NCBI RefSeq assembly: GCF_040117685.2 | Contig: NZ_JBEDYP020000015.1 | Coordinates: 62,001-126,000, forward strand | Direction of reading: 5' to 3' | DNA length: 64,000 bases | Source of the DNA: Gracilimonas sp040117685 | GTDB lineage: Bacteria > Bacteroidota > Rhodothermia > Balneolales > Balneolaceae | Shown here: piece by piece, positions 17,919 through 27,322 of the stretch | Position numbering within the stretch: position 1 is the first letter of the stretch | How the letters are laid out: each line of letters begins with the position of its first letter | Program-made: the position numbers and the translations under genes | Notes under the pieces: model-generated | The model's database searches: none | What the model was told of the DNA's origin: nothing | Seen by the model: the letters and a program-made list of their open reading frames with translations, nothing else

Positions 17919-18359
17919 TTATTTTAGCCAACCTTTTGATATCGCATTTCTGGCTATCCAAATCAGTCCTATTCCGAATAGAAAAACCATTACAGGCATT
18001 ACCGCTCCTCCGGGTCCATACACCTCTATAGAATTACTCATAAACAATGAGTGATACATTTGTACCACAATTCCGATAAAGGAAATAATAAAAAGGGGTA
18101 GAGCAACTTTTCTTTTCAGTAGAAGAGATAGTGAACCCAGCGCGCCTCCAAATACGGCAAATGCAAAAGCTCCTGTAGCCCAAGCGGGTGTATTTGCCAT
18201 AAGCTCTTGTTGAGCGGCGGGTAGTTCAGCCATTACTTCCGGACTCATCGTAACCGTCATAATGTATGACATCACTCCGAGTAAGTTCCAGAGAAGTGCT
18301 CCCCATCCAACAACCCAAAACCAGGTTGTGGGTCCATTTGTATTTTGATTTTCAGCCAT
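17919..18359 (-). CDS. Small conserved membrane protein
   Basis: 146 residues with four likely membrane helices (about 12-34, 58-78, 84-104 and 118-138). A periplasmic-type loop after the first helix contains MSPEVMAELPAAQQELMANTPAWA. Homologues in this phylum are often labelled 'sugar transporter' without evidence. No transport or catalytic motif is visible. It is transcribed alone, convergent with bioC. Confidence 0.65.
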   Translation of the reverse strand: MAENQNTNGPTTWFWVVGWGALLWNLLGVMSYIMTVTMSPEVMAELPAAQQELMANTPAWATGAFAFAVFGGALGSLSLLLKRKVALPLFIISFIGIVVQMYHSLFMSNSIEVYGPGGAVMPVMVFLFGIGLIWIARNAISKGWLK

Positions 18360-18443
18360 GTTTGTTTGGTTTTATTTAAAATGGCTCTCCTGTTAATCGA
18401 ATAGTCAGCTGATAGTACAAATTTTAAGTTAAAATCAGGAATT

Positions 18444-18923
18444 CTATTTGCTACGCCGCTCTTTAAAAAAATCCTTCATTAAGTGCTCGCATTCCGCTTC
18501 CATCACGCCCTGAATTACTTCAACCTGATGATTGAGGTTTTTATTAGAGGATATGTTAAACACACTTCCACATCCCCCCGCATTAGCATCCGCTGCCCCG
18601 AAAACAACCGCCCCAAGCTTACTCCAAACTGCAGCTCCTGAACACATGGGGCAGGGCTCAAGAGTAACGTATAGGGTGCATTCACTCAGGTATTTCTCAT
18701 CCATAGATTCGCAGGCTGCTGAAATTGCAATCATTTCGGCATGAGCAGTTGGATCATTCAGCCGTTGAACCTGATTATATCCTTTGCCTATGATTTGTTG
18801 GTTCCGAACAATGACGGCCCCAACCGGCACTTCGCCTTCATCAAAAGCCTGCTCGGCCAACATAAAAGCACGTGCCATAAATCGATGATGTTTCTGCCAA
18901 ACCTGTCCTTCAATTTCACTCAT
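18444..18923 (-). CDS. tadA: tRNA-specific adenosine deaminase
   Basis: 159 residues of the cytidine deaminase fold. The zinc site is complete: HAE (His61, Glu63) in DPTAHAEMIAI, and PCPMCSGA with Cys91 and Cys94. It should convert A34 to inosine in tRNA-Arg(ACG). The length and NDPTAHAE context fit TadA better than guanine deaminase, which is the nearest alternative. It is divergent from apt across 58 bases. Confidence 0.9.
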   Translation of the reverse strand: MSEIEGQVWQKHHRFMARAFMLAEQAFDEGEVPVGAVIVRNQQIIGKGYNQVQRLNDPTAHAEMIAISAACESMDEKYLSECTLYVTLEPCPMCSGAAVWSKLGAVVFGAADANAGGCGSVFNISSNKNLNHQVEVIQGVMEAECEHLMKDFFKERRSK

Positions 18924-18981
18924 AATACTTGATTGCCATCATTCAAATTAACTACCTTGGCGCGAACTTAATCCTATTTGA

Positions 18982-19524
18982 ATGAAAAAAGTAGAGCAAA
19001 GCATAAAAGATTTAATATCTGATACTATTCGAACCATTCCGGATTTCCCAAAAGAAGGAATTCAGTTTAAGGATATCACTACGTTGTTGCAGGACAAGAG
19101 GGCGCTCGAGCTCACTTCCTATATGCTGGCTCAACCATTTCGGAATAAGTCGGTTGATTATGTAGTTGGTTTGGAGTCCCGGGGATTTTTGTTTGGTACT
19201 AATCTTGCTCAGGATCTCAACGCTGGTTTTGTACCCGTTCGCAAACCCGGAAAACTTCCCTCAAAAACACTATCTGAATCCTATGCACTTGAGTATGGGG
19301 AAGACAGCGTCGAAATTCATGCAGATTCCATTTTTGAAGGTGCCAAAGTAATTATTCATGATGATCTGATTGCTACAGGAGGGACGGCTTCAGCGGCTTC
19401 TAAATTAGTTGAACGCCTTGGTGGTGAAATAGTAGGCTATTCTTTTATTATCGAGCTTTCGTTTCTGAATGGGCGGGATCAACTCACCCCAAATGTGCCG
19501 GTAGAAAGTATTCTTATCGAATAG
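18982..19524 (+). CDS. apt: Adenine phosphoribosyltransferase
   Basis: 180 residues. It makes AMP from adenine and PRPP in purine salvage. FPKEGIQFKDITTLL is the Apt N-terminal signature, YVVGLESRGFLFG forms the base-binding loop, and VIIHDDLIATGGTASAA is the PRPP-binding motif. The upstream gap has TACCTTGG near 18953, a loose match to the -7 box of this phylum. Confidence 0.95.
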   Translation: MKKVEQSIKDLISDTIRTIPDFPKEGIQFKDITTLLQDKRALELTSYMLAQPFRNKSVDYVVGLESRGFLFGTNLAQDLNAGFVPVRKPGKLPSKTLSESYALEYGEDSVEIHADSIFEGAKVIIHDDLIATGGTASAASKLVERLGGEIVGYSFIIELSFLNGRDQLTPNVPVESILIE

Positions 19525-19590
19525 CCGGAACAATTTTCACTTTCGTGACTACAATTGCTTGAACAATTAATAGTAATTGAGGACACGAAA

Positions 19591-20079
19591 ATGAGACCCC
19601 ATAAACTTATTCCGATTATTTTGTTGGCTTCAATCGTGATGTTAGGCACAGCCTGCAAGACGTTTGTGGTCAAAAATGTGAATTACTCCCACCAAATTGA
19701 ATCCGTACTAACTCCGGATGAAGACGGAACGGTAACAGACGTCCGTCATGGGATTACCTTTAATGTAGCTCCATTTCATAAAAAAGAGTTTGGAGAAAAT
19801 GACAGCACCCATCAAATAAAAGAAGTGCGACTGATCAGAAACGAGCAAGGCTTTTACTTCATCACAGCTAATCAATTTAAAAACGTATACGTGATGGAAC
19901 CCGGAAGCGGTACGTTAAAGCTGAAAAAGAAAATTAAGGTTTCAGAAGAAAGAATCCCGGAACCGGCTTTCAACATGAGAGATGGCGTTGTTCAGTTGGT
20001 GAAAGTCGATACCAATGAGATTTTAAGCTTAAATGAGAATGGAATTAAAAAGAACGATAAAGAGGAGGAACAATCATGA
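19591..20079 (+). CDS. Small lipoprotein, function unknown
   Basis: I chose the ATG at 19591 because GAGGA sits about ten bases before it and because it gives a proper lipoprotein signal (MLGTACK, lipobox TAC). An upstream TTG at 19555 is in frame but lacks these. That leaves 162 residues, beta-rich, with a C-terminal NGIKKNDKEEEQS tail. I do not recognise the family. It overlaps the next gene by four bases (ATGA), so the two probably act together in the envelope. Confidence 0.65.
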   Translation: MRPHKLIPIILLASIVMLGTACKTFVVKNVNYSHQIESVLTPDEDGTVTDVRHGITFNVAPFHKKEFGENDSTHQIKEVRLIRNEQGFYFITANQFKNVYVMEPGSGTLKLKKKIKVSEERIPEPAFNMRDGVVQLVKVDTNEILSLNENGIKKNDKEEEQS

Positions 20080-21302
20080 AACGGTTTTATAAAGCTACTT
20101 TGGTATTGATTGCTCTTGCTGTGGGAAGTGTTTCCATATCAGCACAGACATCAGATTACCGGGTTAAAAAGAACTTTGAAGAACGGTATGCAGAACTCAA
20201 ATCTTCTATTAGTGAGGCGATGACTGTTCAGGAAATTGACAGTTTACGCATCGAAATTGAAGATTTCGAATACTATAATGAAGACCATGATAAGCTTCTG
20301 GACAATGCTCTGTATCCTGAAACATTTGAGAGCAGTATCGAAGAGCTGAAACAAAGAGCCAGAGCTGCGGAACACAAGCTTTTGATTATTGAGAATCAAA
20401 ATGAGAAGCTTGCTCAACTTTCAAATGAGCTATCGGCTTATAAGTCAGAGATCGCGAACTTAAATGATCGAACTGATTCACTCAGAAATGCAATATTAGC
20501 TTCTGAAGAAAGCGAAAGCGACCTTTCAAATCTGGTTGAACGGTATCGAAAAAGCATGGAAGAGCGGGATGAATTTGTACTCAACATGATTGATTCGCTG
20601 TTCATTACATACAAAGATATGCAGGGTAAAGCACTGGCTGAATTTACTGAAGAAAACGGTCCAAGAGCTTTACATGAAGAGGATAACCCTCTTCATGTTA
20701 TTGAATCTGTGATAGAAGAGAATATTCAGATTCTGAAAGCTGATAACGGAGCACTGCAAACCGAAGACTACTTGAGAATGTATGTGGTTCAGAATCGTTT
20801 TTCAGAGGTATGGAACCAAATCGGTGATGATTTAACCCGTATATATGCCGGTAACAATTCCGCCGAATGGGAAAATAACATAGAGGATAAGCTGGGTGAC
20901 TGGAAGGCCAGCGCTTCCAGGAATATGTGGGCCTCCATGGATAATTACCTCGAAAGTAATAATGTAAATCTTGGAGCCTTTGACAGCAATGAAAGCTTCT
21001 ATAAGTCTATTGAGCAATTCGTAAGTAAAGCCACTGACGCCAGTCGTGAAAAAGTGATAACAGATGAAAACTACGCTGATTTCCAGGCTTTCTATGACTT
21101 CTGGAATGGTAAAATCAAAAAAGACTGGGGTAAATTTGTTCAGGAAGGTGAAGTACTCACCATGAATCAGATTTCAACCATAGATACTGAAATTATGACC
21201 TGGAGAGATGAAGCCAAGCCCAAGTCGTTTCTCATTCCCATTTTATTTGGGTTGAGCCTGTTGACCATCGTAGGTCTCATCATTGTATTAGCAAGAAAGT
21301 AA
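20076..21302 (+). CDS. Envelope protein with coiled coil and C-terminal membrane anchor
   Basis: 408 residues. A signal peptide ends near VSISAQTS. A long coiled coil follows from about residue 75 to 175 (heptads around ENQNEKLAQLSNELSAYKSE), then a helical globular region. A single membrane helix closes the protein at 384-405, followed by ARK. It is translationally coupled to the lipoprotein upstream. I do not recognise the family. The layout would suit a protein that spans the periplasm. Confidence 0.65.
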   Translation: MKRFYKATLVLIALAVGSVSISAQTSDYRVKKNFEERYAELKSSISEAMTVQEIDSLRIEIEDFEYYNEDHDKLLDNALYPETFESSIEELKQRARAAEHKLLIIENQNEKLAQLSNELSAYKSEIANLNDRTDSLRNAILASEESESDLSNLVERYRKSMEERDEFVLNMIDSLFITYKDMQGKALAEFTEENGPRALHEEDNPLHVIESVIEENIQILKADNGALQTEDYLRMYVVQNRFSEVWNQIGDDLTRIYAGNNSAEWENNIEDKLGDWKASASRNMWASMDNYLESNNVNLGAFDSNESFYKSIEQFVSKATDASREKVITDENYADFQAFYDFWNGKIKKDWGKFVQEGEVLTMNQISTIDTEIMTWRDEAKPKSFLIPILFGLSLLTIVGLIIVLARK

Positions 21303-21328
21303 TACCCCAAATATTACTAACTGTCAAA

Positions 21329-21358
21329 AAAGGTCGGCCGGAAGGGCGGCCTTTTTTA
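21329..21358 (+). terminator. Rho-independent terminator
   Basis: AAGGTCGGCC, a GGAA loop and GGGCGGCCTT form a stem with one mismatch, followed by TTTTTT. It lies 27 bases after the coiled-coil gene and ends that unit. Confidence 0.8.
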
Positions 21359-21424
21359 TGTTAAACAGAAACATATTTGGAAAGACTTCCGTAGGTTAGC
21401 GCAACTTTTAACCTTTCTGCCCCT

Positions 21425-21940
21425 ATGAAAAAACTCTTTCTTATAGCCGGAATATTACTGTTAGCCCTGAATGTTTTTGCTCAATCTGCAGAAAGTCCGG
21501 TCTCCGAAACCACCCTTATATTCGTCCGGCATGCCGAAAAAATGGACGATGGAACCCGAAATCCACACCTAAGTGAAGAAGGAAAAGCCAGAGCGGTGCG
21601 ACTTGCAGACATATTACTTAAAGAACATAATGTCTCAGCCGTTTACAGTACTCCGTACTATAGAACCAAAGAGACGGCTTCTCCCATCGCAGACAGTATG
21701 GGACTTGAAATCCAGGAATATGGTTTAGATGCCCCCAAAGCTCTTATTCATTCAATTATCGATACAAATAAAGGGGCAACAGTATTGATTGTGGGTCATT
21801 CGAACACAACTCCTTTACTGGTAAATCTTTCGATAGGAGAACAACGTTTCAAACAACTTGATGAAAAAGCCTACGGAGATATTTTTATCGTAACTATTGT
21901 GGAAGGAGAAGATCCGGTTGTGGAAAGGATAGCCTACTAA
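21425..21940 (+). CDS. Exported histidine phosphatase family protein
   Basis: 171 residues with a signal peptide ending near NVFAQSA. The catalytic RHAE motif is in TLIFVRHAEKMDD, with LSEEGKARA next. The second His is in VLIVGHSNTTP, and YSTPYYRTKETA supplies the second Arg region. It is a short branch-1 phosphatase exported to the periplasm. The substrate is unknown. Its stop codon overlaps the convergent VWA gene by four bases. Confidence 0.85.
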   Translation: MKKLFLIAGILLLALNVFAQSAESPVSETTLIFVRHAEKMDDGTRNPHLSEEGKARAVRLADILLKEHNVSAVYSTPYYRTKETASPIADSMGLEIQEYGLDAPKALIHSIIDTNKGATVLIVGHSNTTPLLVNLSIGEQRFKQLDEKAYGDIFIVTIVEGEDPVVERIAY

Positions 21941-24033
21941 GGCAGTGAATAGTATTTCCTAAGCAGCCATTCACTTCCTAACATTAACAAAACAATGGCG
22001 AACCAGTAAAAAGAGCGAACCGGAAACGTGTAATTTTCAACCGTTTGTGTACGTGTTTCCAATACATTTTCAGCCCGGAGGCTATCCCATATAGCCGAGG
22101 CCTCGTTATAAGGGAAAAATGACCCGCCAGAGTTAGCAGCAATAGATTTCAGTAAATCATCATCTCTCATGGTATTGGTTAGCTCTGAGCTTGAATTTGA
22201 CACCAGAAATTCGCCGGATTGTGATGCTATTTCCCGATTTCCCTTCCGGGCTGTTGCCCGAAAACTATACAACCCTTCTGAAAGCCGGGGCAGGGTAAGG
22301 CTGTAATTTCCATTCCCAAGGCTTTCCATATTGAACGATCGGGCGGTACCGGTTTCTGAAGTCAACTGAACTTCTACAATCCCTTCGGCTTCGGGGTCAC
22401 CTCTTTCGTTACGAAGGCTTGCGTTAATCAGAGGTGATTCTGCCGTGCTGAAAGTTTTTTTAGCCGGAGCAATTCGAAGCTTCCTGTTATCCGGATCACT
22501 TGATGTCCAGGAAACCAGGTTGACAATAAGTGTGGATACATATTCCCGTTCTATGGGGTTGGTACTTTGAACCCATTTGTGCCAGCCCCAGGGAAGTACA
22601 TGAGACCGTCGGATATTCCCTTGTTCTAAAACTGCAATCGCCGGAGATTCAGAATTAATCCCATCATAATTAATGGAGTATAATGCCGTAGTTTGGAGTT
22701 CAGAAATTTCACTTCTCAATGCGGAATAAAGGGATGGGGTATCGTTTAAGTTAATCTCCGGAAGTTCTAAAATCGGCTGTTGATCCTGGTCCAGTATCTG
22801 ATTTAACCGAACCTGAGCCACCCGGTTATTCTGAGGATTTATGAGCCTGAGAGTTTCTATTTCCGTAGACCCAGGGTCAGACCGGCTGTTAAGTTCAAAA
22901 AAGATAGTTGGGGTATCCGTAATGGAATTCAGAAAAGAAAGGTTTTGGCCGGAAGGAGGAGTTCCATGTACAATAACCAGGTTAAACTCATCCTCTTCCG
23001 GCATTTCTTCTACATAACGATTCCCGCCAAGCCAGGTAAGAGTATACAAATCATTGTTTTCATCTTCGTTGATAACAGACCGAATGGCTTTTACATCGGG
23101 GTGAATTTGAAAAGCCGCATGCAAAATCTTCACTTTACTGTCCAAAACATCGATGGTGAACAATCGGGAATTATTTGATTCCGTCCACTCATCAGGCAAA
23201 GGAGAGGTACGCACTTCATATTGTTTCAGGCCCTCTTCGGTGAGTTCAAGCTCAAACTGCACTTGTTTTACCTGTTTGTCTGTATCAAAGCTAACCTGCT
23301 GCTCGTTAAGCACTTCATCACCCGACAACAGGGAAACCATTACCGTATTATTTGCAAAACCTGATTGTGAGATTTCAGCTTCAATTATATGATTGGTATT
23401 CGTATATCCGGTGGTATTGGTAAGGACGTTAGAAATCGAAATATCCTGAACGCTGGAAGTATCGCCAACCGCAATGGTGTAAAGAGGGATTGAAGAGTTT
23501 GCCGCATTAATAGAAGGATTCCGTCCAAAAGTGATAATACCATCAGAAATAATAAGTGCCGCCTGCACTTGCTCTTCCATTTCGAGGATAGACTTAATAG
23601 GCTCAGCGAGGTTGGTTTGGGTTTCGGAAGCGCTCAGCGAATCGGGATCAAAATCGGAAATCTGTTCTCCGATCGCATAAAATCTGAATTCTACTTCAGG
23701 AATAGCGTCAAAATTTAAAGTATTCAGGAGCTGATTGTATGAATTGAGTCCTTCATAATCCCCTTTGGTAATCCCGATGCTTTCCGAATTATCCAGAAAC
23801 ACCGCAATAGTTGGCTTTACATCAATCTGCCGGGAAGAGTAGAAGTCGGGGTTTAGCAACAATAAAAGCACGATAAGCAATGCTGAACCCCTAAGGGTGA
23901 TAAGTCCCCAACGCCCGATAGAAGGAATACTTTTGAACGTTCGATAAGAAGCCCATGCAAGAACCACCAATGCAATGGAAAGAATTACAATTACAGCCGG
24001 TGGAAGTATATGTTGGAATCCCTGAAAGTCCAC
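21937..24033 (-). CDS. VWA-domain membrane protein
   Basis: 698 residues. Two membrane helices lie at the N-terminus (about 11-30 and 42-62) and one near the C-terminus (about 672-690). Between them is a von Willebrand A-like domain with an intact MIDAS start (FLDNSESIG, DxSxS) and a long beta-rich region. It follows a MoxR ATPase gene by 21 bases. MoxR-VWA pairs act as chaperone or co-factor insertion systems, which fits the three folding factors next upstream. It is not a clear BatA or BatB. Confidence 0.75.
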   Translation of the reverse strand: MDFQGFQHILPPAVIVILSIALVVLAWASYRTFKSIPSIGRWGLITLRGSALLIVLLLLLNPDFYSSRQIDVKPTIAVFLDNSESIGITKGDYEGLNSYNQLLNTLNFDAIPEVEFRFYAIGEQISDFDPDSLSASETQTNLAEPIKSILEMEEQVQAALIISDGIITFGRNPSINAANSSIPLYTIAVGDTSSVQDISISNVLTNTTGYTNTNHIIEAEISQSGFANNTVMVSLLSGDEVLNEQQVSFDTDKQVKQVQFELELTEEGLKQYEVRTSPLPDEWTESNNSRLFTIDVLDSKVKILHAAFQIHPDVKAIRSVINEDENNDLYTLTWLGGNRYVEEMPEEDEFNLVIVHGTPPSGQNLSFLNSITDTPTIFFELNSRSDPGSTEIETLRLINPQNNRVAQVRLNQILDQDQQPILELPEINLNDTPSLYSALRSEISELQTTALYSINYDGINSESPAIAVLEQGNIRRSHVLPWGWHKWVQSTNPIEREYVSTLIVNLVSWTSSDPDNRKLRIAPAKKTFSTAESPLINASLRNERGDPEAEGIVEVQLTSETGTARSFNMESLGNGNYSLTLPRLSEGLYSFRATARKGNREIASQSGEFLVSNSSSELTNTMRDDDLLKSIAANSGGSFFPYNEASAIWDSLRAENVLETRTQTVENYTFPVRSFYWFAIVLLMLGSEWLLRKYYSLP

Positions 24034-24054
24034 ATTAATCCCTCATTATGATGT

Positions 24055-25047
24055 TCAGGATTCTTCTGTAAGCATTTCAATCAGCTTAACGGTTGTATAA
24101 CCTTCAGCTTCAGCGGCGTAGTTATTTACGATACGATGTCGTAAGACGGGAATTGCCAGGGTTTTGATATCCTCTTCGGTAACATGATAGCGCCCTTGTG
24201 ACAGCGCTCTTGCTTTACCGCCTAAAATAAGGAACTGAGAAGCTCTTGGACCCGCACCCCAGCTCATATACTTATTTACAAAATCCGGGGCCATATCGGT
24301 GCCGGGGCGGGTTTTAGATACTAATTCCACCGCATAATCAAGTACATTATCCGGTACCGGTACTTCACGCACCAGCGCCTGAAGTTCTTTAATCTTCTCT
24401 TTGGTAACCAGTGCTTCTATGTTGATGTCCTGGTAGGCCGTTGTTTTGCTCACAATTTCCTTTTCCTCTTCAAGAGAAGGATAATCAACCCAGATATTAA
24501 ACATAAATCGGTCGAGCTGTGCTTCGGGAAGAGGGTAGGTTCCTTCCTGTTCAATCGGGTTTTGAGTAGCCAATACGAAGAAAGGAGTATCCAGGTCATA
24601 GGTTTTACCGCCGGTGGTAACATGATATTCCTGCATCCCTTCAAGCAGAGCAGCCTGAGTTTTAGGAGGAGTTCGGTTGATCTCGTCAGCCAGTACAATA
24701 TTGGCAAACACAGGTCCTTTAATGAACGTGAACTCTTTGCGGCCCGAGTCTTTATTCTCTTCAATTACTTCGGTACCGGTTATATCACCGGGCATAAGAT
24801 CGGGAGTAAACTGAATTCGGTTGAAGGTAAGATTCAGTGATTCTGCTAATGTTCTGATAAGCAGTGTTTTAGCCAGTCCCGGAACACCAATCAAGACACA
24901 ATGTCCTCTTGAAAAAAGGCTGATTAGAAGAAGGTCAATAATGTCTTCCTGCCCAATTACAGCCTTATGAATTTCCTTTTTTATCTGATGAAAAACCGCA
25001 TGGAATTCATCCGCTAACTTAACCGGATCTTTTACATCGGTGCTCAT
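24055..25047 (-). CDS. MoxR-type AAA+ ATPase
   Basis: 330 residues. Walker A is GVPGLAKTLL (about 58-67), Walker B VLADEINRTPPKTQAALLEGMQE, and sensor 1 FVLATQNPIEQEGTYPLPEAQLDRF, all typical of MoxR. It likely remodels or activates a partner carrying a VWA domain, which is encoded directly downstream. Its start overlaps the SurA-like gene by four bases, making it part of the same transcript. Confidence 0.92.
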   Translation of the reverse strand: MSTDVKDPVKLADEFHAVFHQIKKEIHKAVIGQEDIIDLLLISLFSRGHCVLIGVPGLAKTLLIRTLAESLNLTFNRIQFTPDLMPGDITGTEVIEENKDSGRKEFTFIKGPVFANIVLADEINRTPPKTQAALLEGMQEYHVTTGGKTYDLDTPFFVLATQNPIEQEGTYPLPEAQLDRFMFNIWVDYPSLEEEKEIVSKTTAYQDINIEALVTKEKIKELQALVREVPVPDNVLDYAVELVSKTRPGTDMAPDFVNKYMSWGAGPRASQFLILGGKARALSQGRYHVTEEDIKTLAIPVLRHRIVNNYAAEAEGYTTVKLIEMLTEES

Positions 25048-26411
25048 AAACTACTCTCCGTTTCAGGGACGTTAATTTTATACTCTACGTAAATATCATC
25101 CCGCAATTCCTTCATCCATTGTTGCATAATTCGGTACTGTTTCTGCTGTAAAGCAATGCTCTTAATACGTTCATAATCTTGCTTCATATTCGCAATGTGC
25201 TCGGGAATCTGCCGGTCTAGACGTACAATTCGGTATGCCTTTTTATTTTGGCTTTGAAGGTTAAACGACTTTGGTTCTGAGATATAACCTTCTTCATCCA
25301 TTAGCAGTACAACTCTGTACATGGCAGGATCCAAACGGTTGAGGGGGATAAGCCGCTCACCGCTTTGCGGATCAAATATCTTACCTCCAAGATTGGAAGT
25401 TGATGGATCTTCACTCAGCTTCCGTGCTACATCAGCAAACTTTACATCAGGATTAGACATGATACTGTCGCGGATAGCATTCAGTCGTTCAATCGCATAA
25501 TCTTCATCCAGCTCTTCAGAATCGACTGAGATTAGAATATGATTGGTTTCAATCTGATCACCAACACGGCGGTTTAGTTTTATGATGTGATAACCGAATT
25601 GTGTTTCAACCACTTTGGAAATTCCACCCGGCTGAAGGGCAGAGGCTGCTGCAGAGTATTCCGAAACCAATTCATCAAGTCCCATTAAAGGAAGCAGGCC
25701 CCCTCTTCGGGCTGAGCCTTGGTCATCGCTATGACGGCGGGCTAGTTCCTCAATCGTCTTGCCATGCGTTACAATGGAATCCCGAAGCTGTTGGGCAAAT
25801 TCGAAGGCTCGTTGTTCGGCATCACCTTTTGCAGGAGGTACAATCACAATTTGTGACAAAGCTACCTGTTCCGGAATAGTAGGCAGTGAATCTTTGGGGA
25901 TGCTTTCAAAAAATTCATTCACCTCAGGACGAGTGATGGAGATAGACTGCATCTTTTGTTGCTGTACTTTACTTGCAATCATCTGCTCGCGGAAGTCAGA
26001 GCGGAAATCGGCCCGGAGTTGTAGCAAGGATTTCCCAAAAGCCTGCTCAAGTGCTTGCTCACTGCCGGCCTGCCGGATCAACTGCTGAATTCGTTGATCC
26101 ATTCTGAGATCAACTTCTTCATCAGAAACAGTAATGGAGTCAATCTGGGCTTTTTCCAGCAACAGGTAATTATCTATGGCAGATTCAAGAAAGTCGAACC
26201 AAAGTCCTTTGTTAAATTGAACCTGCTGGCCTTGTACCTGAGCCTGACGCATATAGTCAGCTACGCTCTGGTCAATTTCAGACTTTAAAATAATGTTGTC
26301 GTTAACGTGAGCTACAATCTGATCAGCTAATTGTTGCTGTTGAGCCTGAGTATTAAATGTGAGAATTAGAGATAGAAAAAGGAGGGGTAAAAAAACGTAT
26401 TTATTCTTCAT
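25044..26411 (-). CDS. SurA-like periplasmic peptidyl-prolyl isomerase
   Basis: 455 residues with a signal peptide ending near NTQAQQQ. The SurA N-terminal segment is QIVAHVNDNIILKSEIDQ. There are two parvulin domains. The first shows a LARRHSDDQGSARRGG block and ETQFGYHIIKLNRR. The second, VARKLSEDPSTSNLGGKIF, is weaker. It should chaperone outer-membrane proteins through the periplasm. It overlaps both neighbours by four bases, so the set is tightly coupled. SurA is the closest named homologue, but orthology is not proven. Confidence 0.85.
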   Translation of the reverse strand: MKNKYVFLPLLFLSLILTFNTQAQQQQLADQIVAHVNDNIILKSEIDQSVADYMRQAQVQGQQVQFNKGLWFDFLESAIDNYLLLEKAQIDSITVSDEEVDLRMDQRIQQLIRQAGSEQALEQAFGKSLLQLRADFRSDFREQMIASKVQQQKMQSISITRPEVNEFFESIPKDSLPTIPEQVALSQIVIVPPAKGDAEQRAFEFAQQLRDSIVTHGKTIEELARRHSDDQGSARRGGLLPLMGLDELVSEYSAAASALQPGGISKVVETQFGYHIIKLNRRVGDQIETNHILISVDSEELDEDYAIERLNAIRDSIMSNPDVKFADVARKLSEDPSTSNLGGKIFDPQSGERLIPLNRLDPAMYRVVLLMDEEGYISEPKSFNLQSQNKKAYRIVRLDRQIPEHIANMKQDYERIKSIALQQKQYRIMQQWMKELRDDIYVEYKINVPETESSL

Positions 26412-27319
26412 TGATTAATTTGGTTCAGTGAAACAGTAGAGTCGTCCACTGCTGTATTCGTTTCGTTTATAACGTTATGAATTTTAATTTCATTATTAGC
26501 CTGCCCCTGAAGATAAAGATTCTTTACGTATGTGTTGAATGCTCTTTTACGCTTTTCCAGGGTTAGCCATTCTTCAATTTGTCCGATCAGCCAGTCCAGG
26601 TCCGGATGATCTCCTTGCGGCCGCTCATCCAATAACTGAACAAAGTGATATTCATTGCCCGAACGATAAGTGGGAGATATTTCCGAAGGGCCAATGATGT
26701 TCAGATAACGGTTCAGCATTGAGATATCACCACCGGCAATGGAGATAGGCCAGAAGCGTTCCGATTCTCTGATTTTAAGATCGGCATATTTGGAATATTC
26801 CTGGGCCACTGTTTCCCATTCAATACCTCTCATCAGATCGCGCTTGGCCCGTTCTGCTTCCGTATTACTTCGGGCTATAAGGTGACGATAGCGGACGTAA
26901 CGTTCATCAAGGGTGAACTTGTCTTTGTTTTGCTGATAGTAGTTTCGGGCTTCTTGTTCGCTTACATCAATATCACCTTCAAATTCGGTAATGATGTAAT
27001 CCTGCACTGCCTGGAGGATGTACTCTTCCCGAATTCGCTGTAATTTCTCCTGCACACCTTTGCGTTGGGTGAAGTTCAGACGCTGAGCTTCTTGTAAGAT
27101 AACCTGCCTTCGCACCCATTCATCCCGGTAATTCAGATAGGCAGATGTACTGTCTGACTCAAAAATATGAGCAGGGATCTCGGCTTTGGCCTCTTCTTTG
27201 GTAAGCTGCTGATTCCCGACTTCTGCAAGAACAACGGGCTCTGAGCCATTATCTTGTTTACATGCTGATGCCAACAGCAAAAGGAACATATAAAGAATAA
27301 TGGTGTGGGTTTTTACCAT
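26408..27319 (-). CDS. Parvulin/SurA-like folding factor, lipoprotein
   Basis: 303 residues. The signal ends in a lipobox (LLLASAC). PVVLAEVGNQQLTKEEAKAEIP resembles the SurA/PpiD N-terminal chaperone segment. The parvulin core is degenerate: the RYRHLIARS strand is present, but the usual SxD/GGxLG active-site pattern is not. That suggests a chaperone with weak or no isomerase activity, anchored to a membrane. It is the middle of three related genes, three bases from the next. Confidence 0.72.
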   Translation of the reverse strand: MVKTHTIILYMFLLLLASACKQDNGSEPVVLAEVGNQQLTKEEAKAEIPAHIFESDSTSAYLNYRDEWVRRQVILQEAQRLNFTQRKGVQEKLQRIREEYILQAVQDYIITEFEGDIDVSEQEARNYYQQNKDKFTLDERYVRYRHLIARSNTEAERAKRDLMRGIEWETVAQEYSKYADLKIRESERFWPISIAGGDISMLNRYLNIIGPSEISPTYRSGNEYHFVQLLDERPQGDHPDLDWLIGQIEEWLTLEKRKRAFNTYVKNLYLQGQANNEIKIHNVINETNTAVDDSTVSLNQINQ

Positions 27320-27322
27320 GAG

